From an uncultured Gellertiella sp. (GTDB lineage: Bacteria > Pseudomonadota > Alphaproteobacteria > Rhizobiales > Rhizobiaceae), in the NCBI RefSeq assembly GCF_963457605.1, contig NZ_OY735139.1:1629501-1693500 (forward strand): 64,000 nucleotides of DNA, written 5' to 3'. Of the stretch, positions 34,793 to 43,740 are shown piece after piece. Under the pieces are notes generated by a model, which worked only from the letters and a program-made list of their open reading frames with translations, searched no databases and was not told where the DNA came from. A program made the position numbers and the translations under genes. Every line of letters starts with the position of its first letter. Position 1 is the first letter of the stretch.

Positions 34793-35700
34793 ATGCCATT
34801 GCCTTCATCTTCGCCGGCATGCTGGCCGCCGCCACGCCCTTTCTGCTGGCAGCACTCGGCGAACTCGTCGTCGAGCGCTCCGGCGTTCTCAATCTCGGGA
34901 TCGAGGGCATCATGGCGCTGGGGGCGGTCATTGCCTTCATCATCGTCCATGCGGGCGGCAGCCATGGCCTCGGCTTTGCCGCAGCCGGCCTTGGCGGCGT
35001 GGCGCTGTCGCTGATCTTTGCCTTTGTGACGCTGGGCTTCCGGGCAAACCAGGTGGCAACAGGCCTTGCCATCGGCATTCTCGGCGAGGGCCTCTCCGCC
35101 CTGTTCGGCAAGACCCATGAAAGCCAGACCATCACCGGCCTGCCGACCCTGGCGCTGCCCTACCTCTCCGATCTACCCGTCGCGGGTGGCCTCTTTCGCC
35201 AGGACCTCGTCGTCTGGCTGTCGCTGCTGGCAACCGTGGCGATCTGGTATGTCTTTCGCCATTCGAAAATCGGACTGCTGCTGCGCGCCGTCGGTGAAAA
35301 CCCGAAGGCCGCCCATGCCATCGGCTATCCCGTGATCCTGATCCGGCTTGCAGCCATTGCCTTTGGCGGCATGATGGCGGGCTTTGCCGGAGCCTATGCC
35401 TCGACGGTCTATACGCCGCTCTGGGCCGACGGGATGATTGCCGGACGCGGCTGGATCGCCATTGCGCTGGTGGTGTTCGGCACCTGGATGACGGGCCGGA
35501 TCTTTCTCGGTGCCTGCCTGTTCGGGGCGGTCTCGCTGATGGGGCTTGCCGCCCAGACCACCGGGCTCAACGTCCCCTCGCAATTGCTGGCTAGCCTGCC
35601 CTATCTCGTCACCATCATCGTGCTCGGCATCATCTCCTCGAACCGCCGCCTCCTGACCCTGAACGGCATCGCCTCGCTTGGCGAACCCTTCGAACACTGA
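34789..35700 (+). CDS. ABC transporter permease, YufQ/NupQ type
   Basis: A 303-residue permease with ERSGVLNLGIEGIMALGA, the conserved motif of the second permease of BMP-type importers, and about eight membrane helices. It overlaps the preceding gene by 4 bases and is the last gene of the eight-gene operon; no strong terminator was seen after it. Confidence 0.93.
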   Translation: MNAIAFIFAGMLAAATPFLLAALGELVVERSGVLNLGIEGIMALGAVIAFIIVHAGGSHGLGFAAAGLGGVALSLIFAFVTLGFRANQVATGLAIGILGEGLSALFGKTHESQTITGLPTLALPYLSDLPVAGGLFRQDLVVWLSLLATVAIWYVFRHSKIGLLLRAVGENPKAAHAIGYPVILIRLAAIAFGGMMAGFAGAYASTVYTPLWADGMIAGRGWIAIALVVFGTWMTGRIFLGACLFGAVSLMGLAAQTTGLNVPSQLLASLPYLVTIIVLGIISSNRRLLTLNGIASLGEPFEH

Positions 35701-35841
35701 TCCCGCCCGGGAGAATGGCAGCGATCCCGAACTGATGATTGCATCCCTTCCGTGAAGGGCGCATGATCAGGCTGCGGTCGGTCGCTTCGCCGATGCTGTT
35801 GTTCGGGCTGACATTCTGGCCCCTGATGAAAGGAGGGCCTG

Positions 35842-36081
35842 ATGTCTTCCGATTTTTATGCCAAGTGCATGTCCCGCAATCTTGTCCGCATTTCCGGTGC
35901 CGCCTATCGTGATGCCCAGATCTCGCCCGCAGAGGCGGTGCCCGGCAACTCCGGCTTGGCGAAGCCGTACCCCGAGCGGGTGCTGCGGGACTATGTCGGC
36001 CTGTCGCCGGTTCTTGCGGCTGGGGGCACAAAGGGCGCGTTCCGCGTCACGCCGCTAGAAATCCACTGGATGGGCAGTTGA
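35842..36081 (+). CDS. Small hypothetical protein, 79 aa
   Basis: A short frame preceded by AAAGGAGGGCC, a strong ribosome site eight bases from ATG. The product (MSSDFYAKCMSRNLVRISGA...) has no signal peptide, membrane segment or recognised domain. The strong site is the main support. It is followed by a rhizobial-type palindromic repeat. Confidence 0.45.
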   Translation: MSSDFYAKCMSRNLVRISGAAYRDAQISPAEAVPGNSGLAKPYPERVLRDYVGLSPVLAAGGTKGAFRVTPLEIHWMGS

Positions 36082-36100
36082 TCCCGCCGGATTCGCCCGG

Positions 36101-36202
36101 CTAGAGTTTGTCAGGGAAAAGTGGAATCCGGTTTTCCCGAAAAGACAAACGAAAACAAATTTGCTTGGAGTCTGTCAGGTTCTATCTGAACCTGACAGAC
36201 TC
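36101..36202. repeat. Composite rhizobial-type palindromic repeat with hairpin
   Basis: The left part (36101-36152) contains GGAAAAGTGGAATCCGGTTT and a facing CCCGAAAAGA, the pattern of common Rhizobiales intergenic elements. The right part is a perfect 15-base inverted repeat with a 5-base loop: 36168-36182 (GAGTCTGTCAGGTTC) against 36188-36202. A first GAGTTTGTCAG copy at 36104 partly duplicates the arm. Confidence 0.6.
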
Positions 36203-36266
36203 TAATGCCAGCGCCTCACCGCATTCGACCCCAATTTTTCATCTCAACATTCAAAGGATATCGATC

Positions 36267-36413
36267 ATGGCCAAGGGACAGGTAAGAAGCGGCAAGGAAA
36301 TCCGCAAACCGAAGAAGGACAAGACCGCGGCAGCCGCCGCGCCCGCCGCCCTGCTGGGCTCGCAGGTCAAGAATGCGACGAGCACCACCGCCACGGGCAA
36401 GAAGGCCAAGTAG
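36267..36413 (+). CDS. Small basic lysine/alanine-rich protein, 48 aa
   Basis: The product MAKGQVRSGKEIRKPKKDK... continues with an alanine run and ends KKAK. Proteins starting MAKGQxRxxxExKKPKK are widespread, uncharacterised small proteins in Rhizobiales. AAAGGAT at proper spacing precedes ATG 36267. The composition suggests a nucleic-acid-associated or unstructured protein. A hairpin follows at 36439. Confidence 0.7.
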   Translation: MAKGQVRSGKEIRKPKKDKTAAAAAPAALLGSQVKNATSTTATGKKAK

Positions 36414-36438
36414 GTCCGGATTTGCGCCCCGCGACATA

Positions 36439-36469
36439 GGGATCAGGCCGGCACGACGGGCCTGATCCC
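36439..36469. terminator. Hairpin after the small basic protein gene
   Basis: GGGATCAGGCC and GGCCTGATCCC form a perfect 11-base stem with a 9-base loop between two convergent genes. There is no T tract, so termination would be weak. Confidence 0.5.
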
Positions 36470-36503
36470 GTTCCAGCGCTTCACGCGCTAAGGTTGACTT
36501 TTG

Positions 36504-37784
36504 TCAATTTTTTCGCGCAATGATCTCGCCGAGCACCCGGTCAAACCGGGCGATTTCCTCCACCTTGTTGTAATGTACCAGCGACACCCGGAGCGCGCCG
36601 GTTTCCATGGCAAGGCCAAGCCGCTGCATCAGGCGCGGCGCGAACATGTGGCCATCGCGCAGGCCGATCCCCGCCTTGCCCATTTCGGCGGCGATATGCT
36701 GCGGCGTCAGACCGGGAATGTTGAAGCAGATCGTCGGCACACGCCGGGCAAGACGCGCCTCATCCGAAATGCCGTAGATCGTCGCGCCATGCTTTCTCAG
36801 CACCGCGATCATCCCGCGCGACAGGGTCAGTTCATAATCGCGGATTGCGCCCATGGCGGCGGCAAGGGCCGCGCGGCGGGAATGGCCGTTGCCGGTGAGA
36901 AACCGCCGACCGAGCGCTTCGAGATAGTGGATCGCCGCATTCATGCCCGCGACATTCTCATAGGTGAAGGTACCGACCTCGATCTTGTAGGGCGGCACAT
37001 CGGGGATGAAATCTTCCTTGAAGGTCGGCAACCGGCACAGCGCCTCGTAGCGCCCCCAGAGAAAACCCATATGCGGCGAGAAATTCTTGTAGCCGGAACA
37101 GACGAGATAATCGCAATTCCACGCCTGCACGTCGATCAACCCGTGCGGTCCGTAGTGAACGCTGTCGAGAAACACTTCCGCGCCCGCCGCATGCGCCAGC
37201 CTGCCGACTTCGGCGACATCGACGATGGTGCCGATCGAGTGGGCGGTGACGGTGCAGGCAACCAGCCGGGTGCGGTCATTCAACAGCGGCTGGAGATCCT
37301 GCGCATGCAGCATCCCGTCTTCCCGCATGTGCCACCAGACGATCTTTGCGCCCGCTTCCTCGAGCGCCATCCAGGTGGCGATATTGGCATCGTGATCCAT
37401 GTCGGTAACAATGATCTCGTTGCGCGCCTGAAGCATCCAGGCAATGCCGAGGCTGACCAGCCGGATGAAGGAGGTGGCATTCATGCCGAAGGAGACTTCC
37501 TCCGGACGGTAGGCATTGACCAGCAGCGCGACCGTCTCGCGGGCTTCGGCAAGATTGCGGTCGACGCCCTGGCTGTGCCGGTATTTCGCCATGCGCTGCA
37601 CGTTGAAATCGACGAGATGGGTGGCGACCGCATCGACCACCGCCTGCGGCACCTGCGCACCCCCGGCATTGTCGAGAAAGATGAAATCCCCCGCCTTGAC
37701 CAGCGCCGGAAACAGCGCACGGAGGTCGTCGACCGGGAAATCCCTGCCGTCAGCCGACGATGGGGAGGTCAATGTCTGGCTCAT
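36504..37784 (-). CDS. Cysteine-desulfurase-like class V aminotransferase fold protein
   Basis: A 426-residue PLP enzyme of the class V/NifS-like fold. It has [18 protein letters not shown] at the N-terminus, [12 protein letters not shown], the Asp/His pair [11 protein letters not shown] and the PLP lysine in [16 protein letters not shown]. The conserved catalytic Cys loop of true cysteine desulfurases (SufS/IscS) is not obvious near the C-terminus, so desulfurase activity is doubtful. It lies downstream of the ribose-type ABC operon but behind a terminator, so it is probably a separate unit. Confidence 0.8.
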   Translation of the reverse strand: MSQTLTSPSSADGRDFPVDDLRALFPALVKAGDFIFLDNAGGAQVPQAVVDAVATHLVDFNVQRMAKYRHSQGVDRNLAEARETVALLVNAYRPEEVSFGMNATSFIRLVSLGIAWMLQARNEIIVTDMDHDANIATWMALEEAGAKIVWWHMREDGMLHAQDLQPLLNDRTRLVACTVTAHSIGTIVDVAEVGRLAHAAGAEVFLDSVHYGPHGLIDVQAWNCDYLVCSGYKNFSPHMGFLWGRYEALCRLPTFKEDFIPDVPPYKIEVGTFTYENVAGMNAAIHYLEALGRRFLTGNGHSRRAALAAAMGAIRDYELTLSRGMIAVLRKHGATIYGISDEARLARRVPTICFNIPGLTPQHIAAEMGKAGIGLRDGHMFAPRLMQRLGLAMETGALRVSLVHYNKVEEIARFDRVLGEIIARKN

Positions 37785-37931
37785 GCGCGCTCCTGCCGTC
37801 GTCCACGATCATCAGGCCTGCCGTACCCGGAGGGGGCCGACAATCCAGCCATTAGCGCACAGGATATTTGAATGTTCAACCATTATTCGGCAGAGGGAGA
37901 TGCCGAACCGGCACCGGGCCGCCATGCCGAC

Positions 37932-37971
37932 AAAAACACCCCTCCCCGCCTTGGGAGGCTTCGGGGAGGGG
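37932..37971 (-). terminator. Rho-independent terminator of the ribose-type ABC operon
   Basis: CCCCTCCCCG (37939-37948) and CGGGGAGGGG (37962-37971) form a perfect 10-base stem; read on the minus strand it is followed by TGTTTTTG. It sits 20 bases after the binding-protein stop codon. Confidence 0.85.
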
Positions 37972-37990
37972 CGCTTGCTGGGGTCAGGTC

Positions 37991-38926
37991 TCAATCGTAG
38001 AGAACGGCAGCGACCTTGGGGTCGGTTATGTTGGTCTTGTCATACCAGTAGTAGCCGGTATCGATGCGCTTCTCGAGCTTTTCGCCCTTGAGCACCCTGG
38101 CGAGCGAATCGACGACGCATTTGCCGATGCCGACGGGGTTCTGGGTGATCGAGCCGAGCAGGGTGCCGTCGAGGATGGCGTCCTTCTGGGTCTTGCCGGA
38201 ATCGTAGCCGACGCCGACGATCTTCGCCTTCGATTCCTTGATGGCGACCGACAGACCGATGGCGGTGCCTTCGTTGGAGGCGAAGATGCCCTTGACGTCG
38301 GGATGGGCCTGCAGCATCGCCTTGATGTCGTCGGCAGCCTTCAGGGCGTCATTGGCATATTGCACGTCCACCACCTCGATCTTCGGATATTTTTCCTTGA
38401 TGCGGTTGAGGAAGCCGTCGCGGCGGCCGATGCCGGTGGCCGAGGTCTGGTCGTGGATCTCCGCGGCAACCTGGCCCTCGCCGCCAATGGCTTCGGCAAG
38501 CTTGTCGGCGGCAGCACCGGCGGCCGCGACATTGTCGGTGGCGCAGGTGGCAAGCGGCAGGTCACCTTCGACCCCGCTGTCGAAGGCGACGATCGGAATG
38601 CCGGCATCGGCAGCCTTCTGCAGCGCCGGGATCTGCGCCTGGCTGTCGAGGGCGGCAAAGCCGATGCCCTGCGGCTTCTTGGCGATGGCGGCATTCAGGA
38701 TGTCGGTCTGCTTGTCGATCTGGGCTTCGGTTTCCGGCCCCTCGAAGGTGATCTTCACGCCGTCGGCCTTGGCGGCTTCCTCGGCACCGGCCTTCACGGC
38801 CTGCCAGAACTGGTGGCTGAAGCCCTTGGCGATGATCGGGAAATAGGGTTCATCGGCCCGGGCAACGGTCGAAAACAGGGCGGCGGCGCTCAGCGCAACC
38901 ATGGTGGCAGTCATAGTCTTCTTCAT
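37991..38926 (-). CDS. Ribose-type sugar ABC transporter substrate-binding protein
   Basis: A 311-residue periplasmic protein with a signal peptide (MKKTMTATMVALSAAALFST, cleavage after ARA). The fold is periplasmic binding protein type 1 as in RbsB: GFSHQFWQAVKAGAEEAAK, ALDSQAQIPALQKAADAGIP, IVAFDSGV. It is the last gene of the operon and the expected most abundant product. The ligand is a sugar or polyol, not specified by the sequence. Confidence 0.92.
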   Translation of the reverse strand: MKKTMTATMVALSAAALFSTVARADEPYFPIIAKGFSHQFWQAVKAGAEEAAKADGVKITFEGPETEAQIDKQTDILNAAIAKKPQGIGFAALDSQAQIPALQKAADAGIPIVAFDSGVEGDLPLATCATDNVAAAGAAADKLAEAIGGEGQVAAEIHDQTSATGIGRRDGFLNRIKEKYPKIEVVDVQYANDALKAADDIKAMLQAHPDVKGIFASNEGTAIGLSVAIKESKAKIVGVGYDSGKTQKDAILDGTLLGSITQNPVGIGKCVVDSLARVLKGEKLEKRIDTGYYWYDKTNITDPKVAAVLYD

Positions 38927-39011
38927 TGTCTCACTCCCAGTGTTTGATCTTGTGCCATCCCGCGGATGGCGTTGCGGTTTTCAAAGGTTCAAGGCGGCCT
39001 CCCCCCGCCGG

Positions 39012-40016
39012 TCAGGATCTCCTTCTCAAGACGATGTCGACGAAGACGGCGACGATGATGATGACGCCGGTGACGACGATCTTCCATTCCTCCTGCACGC
39101 CCATGATGCGCAGCCCGTTGGTCAGGACGCTCATGATGAAGGCGCCGATGATGGTGCCGAGGATCGTGCCGCGCCCGCCCGACAGCGAGGTGCCGCCGAT
39201 CACCACCGCCGCAATCGCGTCGAGTTCATAGCCGAGCCCGAGCGCCGGCTGGGCCGAGTTCAGCCGCGAGGAAATCAAGAGGCCTGCAACGCCGCAGATC
39301 GCGCCCGACAGCGCATAGGTGAGGATCTTCCAGAAATCGACATTGACGCCGGAAAGCCGCGCCGCCTCCTCGTTGCTGCCAAGCGCAAAGACGAAACGCC
39401 CGAAGATGGTGCGGTTGAGCAGGACGGAGGCAAGCATGGCCACGCCGAACATGATGAACACGCCGTTCGGGATCTCGAGGCCCGGAATGACCAGCGAGAT
39501 CGAGCTTTCCGGCGAGAGATACTTGTAGGCTGGCGTCGAATTGAAATAAATCGGCCTTGTCCCGGAAAACACCAGCGCCAGCCCGCGCGAGATCTGCATC
39601 ATGCCGAGCGTGGCGATGAAGGGCGGGATCTTCAGCTTGGCAATCGTCGTGCCGGAGACAGCGCCCATCACCGCCCCCGCCAGAATGGCCCCGAGAATGC
39701 CGACGGGCAGCGGCATGCCGAGATTGGTCAGCACCAGACCGGCGGTGACCGCCGTCAGCGTCATCATCGTGCCGACCGCAAGATCGATGCCGCCGGAAAT
39801 GATCACGAAGGTCACCGCCACGCCGAGCACGCCGTTGACGGCGGTTGCCTGCATGATGTTGACCACATTGTTCCAGGCCGCGAAATTCGCGGTGAACAGC
39901 GAGAAGAACAGCAAAAGCGCGATCAGCACCACGAAGGCCACGGCCTTTTGCAGGGTGGAGGCGGACAGAAAGCCAGACTTCTTCATTCCGGCCTGTTCGA
40001 GGGCAACATCGCTCAT
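39012..40016 (-). CDS. Ribose-type sugar ABC transporter permease
   Basis: A 334-residue RbsC-like permease with about eight hydrophobic segments and the conserved VTFVIISGGIDLAVGTMMTL and ALGSNEEAARLSGVNVDFWK motifs. It lies between the ATPase (15 bases away) and the binding protein (85 bases away), as in ribose-type operons. Confidence 0.93.
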   Translation of the reverse strand: MSDVALEQAGMKKSGFLSASTLQKAVAFVVLIALLLFFSLFTANFAAWNNVVNIMQATAVNGVLGVAVTFVIISGGIDLAVGTMMTLTAVTAGLVLTNLGMPLPVGILGAILAGAVMGAVSGTTIAKLKIPPFIATLGMMQISRGLALVFSGTRPIYFNSTPAYKYLSPESSISLVIPGLEIPNGVFIMFGVAMLASVLLNRTIFGRFVFALGSNEEAARLSGVNVDFWKILTYALSGAICGVAGLLISSRLNSAQPALGLGYELDAIAAVVIGGTSLSGGRGTILGTIIGAFIMSVLTNGLRIMGVQEEWKIVVTGVIIIVAVFVDIVLRRRS

Positions 40017-40031
40017 GTCTCGTCTTCCTTA

Positions 40032-41588
40032 TTATGCCACGGCTGCCGGCCGCCGGGTGGCCAGATGCATGATCGATTCCTGGGTTGCGGTGGGGCCGTC
40101 GAGCTCGCCGGTGATCCGCCCCTCGCACATCACGAGGATGCGGTGCGACAGGCGCAGCACTTCCGGCAGTTCCGACGAGATGACGATGATGCCCTTGCCC
40201 TGCGCCGCAAGCCCCTGCAGAAGCTTGTAGATCTCGGCCTTGGCGCCGATGTCGATGCCGCGCGTCGGCTCGTCGAAGATCAGGATGTCGCAGTCGCGCA
40301 GCAGCCATTTGGCAATGACCACCTTCTGCTGGTTGCCGCCCGACAGCAGCCTTGTTTCCTGCCCGACCGACGGGGTCTTGACCTTCAGCCTTGCCACATA
40401 GTCCGTCGAGGCCCTGCTGAGCCTGGCATCGTCCATGAAAATCCGGCCCCGGGTGAAGCGCGACCAGGAGGCCATGGTGATGTTGTCGCTGACCGACATG
40501 CCCGTCACCAGCCCGAAATGCTTGCGGTCTTCGCTGAGATAGGCAAGCCCCAGCCGCACTGCATCCTTGGGGCTGGCAATTGCCTGCCTCACCCCGTGGA
40601 TCTCGATCTCGCCGCTGTCGAGCGGATCGGCGCCGAAGATGGCGCGTGCCACTTCCGTGCGCCCTGCCCCCATCAGCCCGGCAAAGCCGAGGATTTCGCC
40701 GCGCTTCAGGGCAAAGCTGACATCGCGGATGACCTTGCCGCGGTTGAGATGCGCGACCCGCAGCACGTCCTCTTCCGACCCCTTGCCCTCGGCGCGCGAA
40801 CTGTCGGCCAGTTCGCGGCCGACCATCAGCGAGATGATCGTCGCCATGCCGGTGGAGGCGGCAGGCAGCGTCGCGATATACTGGCCATCCCGGAGCACGG
40901 TCACCCGGTCGGCGATCCGCTTCACCTCGTCCATCTTGTGGGTGATGTAGACGATGCCGACGCCCTGCCGCTTGAGATCGTCGATGATGGCAAAGAGATG
41001 GTCGACCTCCGTGTCGTTCAGCGCCGAGGTCGGCTCGTCCATGATCAGCACGCGCGAATTGAAGGACAGCGCCTTGGCGATCTCCACCAGCTGCTGGCGG
41101 GCGACCGTCAGGCTGCCCACTTCCACGTCAGGATCGATCTTCACCTTCATCCGGGCAAAAAGGGCCGTGGTATCGGCGCGCATCTTCGCCTCGTCGACGA
41201 ACAGGCCGAGCCCCTTGCGCGGCTCGCGGCCGATGAAGATGTTCTGCGCTGCCGTCAGGTGGTTCATCAGGAACAGTTCCTGGTGAATGATCGAAATGCC
41301 GAGCGCCTGCGCCGCGCGCGGACCGGGAACGGACACCACCTGCCCACCCACCCGCATCTCGCCCGCATCCGGCTGGTAGACGCCGGTGATGATCTTCATC
41401 AGCGTCGACTTGCCCGCCCCGTTCTCGCCCATCACCGCATGCACTTCGCCGGGCTTCAGATCGAGACTGACACCCCTGAGGGCCTTCACGCCGGGAAAGG
41501 ATTTCTCGATGTCCTTCAGGACAAGCAAGGGTGGGCAGGCCGAAAGCGCACCTGCCGCCGCGTCGTCTTGCTGGTTGACATCCGTCAT
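40032..41588 (-). CDS. Ribose-type sugar ABC transporter ATP-binding protein, tandem NBD
   Basis: A 518-residue RbsA-like ATPase. The first domain has Walker [10 protein letters not shown] and Walker [12 protein letters not shown]. The second has the degenerate Walker [11 protein letters not shown], signature [15 protein letters not shown] and [16 protein letters not shown] 41588 was chosen; the frame upstream to 41630 is not supported. It is the first gene of the minus operon, with a LacI-type operator candidate about 150 bases upstream. Confidence 0.93.
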   Translation of the reverse strand: MTDVNQQDDAAAGALSACPPLLVLKDIEKSFPGVKALRGVSLDLKPGEVHAVMGENGAGKSTLMKIITGVYQPDAGEMRVGGQVVSVPGPRAAQALGISIIHQELFLMNHLTAAQNIFIGREPRKGLGLFVDEAKMRADTTALFARMKVKIDPDVEVGSLTVARQQLVEIAKALSFNSRVLIMDEPTSALNDTEVDHLFAIIDDLKRQGVGIVYITHKMDEVKRIADRVTVLRDGQYIATLPAASTGMATIISLMVGRELADSSRAEGKGSEEDVLRVAHLNRGKVIRDVSFALKRGEILGFAGLMGAGRTEVARAIFGADPLDSGEIEIHGVRQAIASPKDAVRLGLAYLSEDRKHFGLVTGMSVSDNITMASWSRFTRGRIFMDDARLSRASTDYVARLKVKTPSVGQETRLLSGGNQQKVVIAKWLLRDCDILIFDEPTRGIDIGAKAEIYKLLQGLAAQGKGIIVISSELPEVLRLSHRILVMCEGRITGELDGPTATQESIMHLATRRPAAVA

Positions 41589-42093
41589 TGCTGCATTCCC
41601 CTCCGCACCGGCAACAGCTCCGTCGATCACCCCTGCCTGACAATAGGCCCAAAGCCACTCTTCAATGCCGTTCCCGGCCCCTTGAGTTCAGACCCGATCA
41701 ACCAACCGGCCCGAGTGTAGCAAAGCCCGCCGACTTGGCAAACGCGTTACATCCGCTCTTTGGAATATAGATGCATTCCGTGCCGCCCCCGGGGATATGT
41801 CGGCTGCGCATTGCACCCGACAGACCCGAGATCGACAGATCGAACCCGGCCTGCCATTCAATAAGCCAATTGATACATGCATGGCGGCATATATCAACTG
41901 CAATTATTCACTTGTGGTGATTTTGTGCATTATTAAATTCATAGCCCCACCAAACCATCCCTTACCCACCAGACAGCGACCCAATCTCCGGGCAAAAATA
42001 TATCTTGGATGGTGCCTTTTTCTTCGCACGGCTTCCGATTGCGAAAACAGGCCGGAACCCGGGCCGGGCCGCGATCGGGGAGAATCAGCAGGC
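41589..42093. other. Intergenic region upstream of the ribose-type ABC operon
   Basis: This gap of about 500 bases carries the promoter of the minus operon and becomes AT-rich at 41870-41950. Short frames are present on both strands but none has a ribosome site plus a credible protein. A LacI-type operator candidate is at 41737-41752. Confidence 0.4.
41737..41752. promoter_or_regulatory. LacI-type operator candidate
   Basis: On the minus strand ATGTAACGCGTTTGCC is an imperfect palindrome around a central CGCG, close to the consensus of LacI/GalR-family sites that control sugar ABC operons. It lies about 150 bases upstream of the ATPase start. No lacI-like gene is in the window. Confidence 0.45.
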
Positions 42094-42125
42094 ATAAAAA
42101 AAGCCCCCGGCTTGAACCGGAGGCG
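42094..42125 (-). terminator. Rho-independent terminator after the aminotransferase gene
   Basis: On the minus strand GCCTCCGG-TTCAA-GCCGGGGGC forms an 8-base stem (one T-G pair) followed by TTTTTTAT, 33 bases past the stop codon of the aminotransferase gene. Confidence 0.85.
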
Positions 42126-42157
42126 GGAAGCAATCCTGATCGTCGCGATATCAGAGG

Positions 42158-43288
42158 TCAGGCAAAGACCTGGTCGATGCCGCGCTGCAGGCGCTCGATG
42201 GTGAGGGCCGGATCCTTCAGCTTGTCAAGGCCGAACAGGCCAAGGCGGAAGGTGCGGAATTCCGGGCCTTCGCCGACCTGCAACGGCACGCCGGCGGCGA
42301 TCTGAAAACCGAGTTCGCGGAATTTCTTGCCGTTCTGGATATCCGGATCGGAGGTGAAAGAGACGACGACGCCGGGTGCGGCAAAACCATCGGCAGCGAC
42401 CGACTGGACGCCGCGCGACTTCAACAGGGCCCGGACCCCATTGCCAAGCGCCCATTGTGCATCCCGTGCCGCCTCAAAGCCGAGCGCCCGGGTCTCGAGA
42501 ATTGCATCGCGCAGGCCGAGCAGCGCATCCGTCGGCATGGTGGCGTGATAGGCATGACCGCCCGCCTCGAAGGCCGCCGTAATGCTGCGCCACTTTTTCA
42601 GGTCGAGGGCAAAGCTGCTGGAGGTGGTGGATTCCAGACGCTCGGCTGCCAGCGGCGACAACATCACGAGGCCCGCCGACGGCGAGGCCGACCAGCCCTT
42701 CTGTGGCGCGGAAATCAGCACATCGACGCCTGTCGCCGCCATGTCGACCCAGATTGCCCCGGACGCGATGCAATCCAGCACCATCAGTCCGCCGACCGCA
42801 TGGACCGCATCGGCCATTGCCTTGACATAGCTATCCGGCAGGATCATCCCGGAGGCGGTTTCCACATGCGGCGCAAAGACGATCTCCGGCTTTTCCGCAT
42901 GAATGCGGGCGACCACATCGGCAATCGGCGGCGGTGCGAAGGGCGAGACCGGCGTATTGCCCATCTGCCGGGCCGTCATCACCGCGACTTCGGCGGCAAA
43001 GCCGCCCATTTCGAGGATCTGCGACCAGCGGAACGAAAACCATCCATTGCGCACCACCAGCACGCGCTTGCCGGTGGCAAACTGCCGTGCCACCGATTCC
43101 ATCGCATAGGTGCCGCCGCCGGGAACAATGGCAATCGCCTCGGCCCTGTAGACCTCGCGCAAGTTGGCCGAAATGTCATTCACGACCGTCTGGAATTTCT
43201 GCGACATATGGTTGAGCGACCGGTCGGTGAAGACCACGGAAAACTCTTCCAGACCCTCAGGATCCACATCCCCGTAAAATCCAGCCAT
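42158..43288 (-). CDS. Class V aminotransferase, alanine-glyoxylate/serine-pyruvate type
   Basis: A 376-residue PLP aminotransferase. Features are AIAIVPGGGTYAMESVARQF (cofactor phosphate contact), DCIASGAIWVDMAATGVDV with the Asp that contacts the pyridine nitrogen, and SAPQKGWSASPSAG with the PLP lysine. The fold group includes alanine-glyoxylate, serine-glyoxylate and (S)-ureidoglycine-glyoxylate transaminases. ATG 43288 has AAAAGGAGA upstream; the longer frame is not needed. It is a monocistronic unit with its own terminator. Amino donor and acceptor are not known. Confidence 0.87.
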   Translation of the reverse strand: MAGFYGDVDPEGLEEFSVVFTDRSLNHMSQKFQTVVNDISANLREVYRAEAIAIVPGGGTYAMESVARQFATGKRVLVVRNGWFSFRWSQILEMGGFAAEVAVMTARQMGNTPVSPFAPPPIADVVARIHAEKPEIVFAPHVETASGMILPDSYVKAMADAVHAVGGLMVLDCIASGAIWVDMAATGVDVLISAPQKGWSASPSAGLVMLSPLAAERLESTTSSSFALDLKKWRSITAAFEAGGHAYHATMPTDALLGLRDAILETRALGFEAARDAQWALGNGVRALLKSRGVQSVAADGFAAPGVVVSFTSDPDIQNGKKFRELGFQIAAGVPLQVGEGPEFRTFRLGLFGLDKLKDPALTIERLQRGIDQVFA

Positions 43289-43740
43289 CCTGTCTCTCCT
43301 TTTCCTTTGTAGCGTTGGTCGCATAACATGCCGGGGGGCACCCAGACCTCATCCATCCGAAGCCTGGCCCATTCTGTCCCTGTCTTGGCGGAAAAATCCA
43401 GCGATGATCGTCCGTAAACCGAAGCGAACCGCCATACTCACGACGTCCAGCCGTTTTTTCTTCGAGTGGAGATCGCCCAAGGCAGGGCAGCCCGGATCAC
43501 GCCGCATGTCGCAGTTTTTGCTGACAGACCCAACGCGCCTCGTTTTCGTTTGTCATTTGGCGCGAACACGTTCGGGTGCGCAGACCGGATTCCAGATTTC
43601 CGCCATCACCCACCCTTGCGGGTTTCCCCCTGTGGCCCGAAGCGGATCTTGCGAATAGCAACCGCCCGGCAAATTCGAAAACGGAAGCTTCTATGCGTCA
43701 TGATCGCCCCCCGCCCGAATATCCGGCCCCCCAGTCCGTG
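43289..43740. other. Intergenic, no clear gene
   Basis: The region upstream of the aminotransferase and downstream of the unknown-protein cassette. Several short frames overlap on the plus strand (for example 43404-43658) without ribosome sites or recognisable proteins. The right side may contain remnants of the accessory-region boundary. Confidence 0.35.

Noticed and set aside
38901-41720. A 939-codon open frame on the plus strand
   Set aside because: It lies antisense to three unmistakable ribose-type ABC genes; its translation is rich in His, Asp, Gly and Arg, the usual product of reading GC-rich genes backwards.
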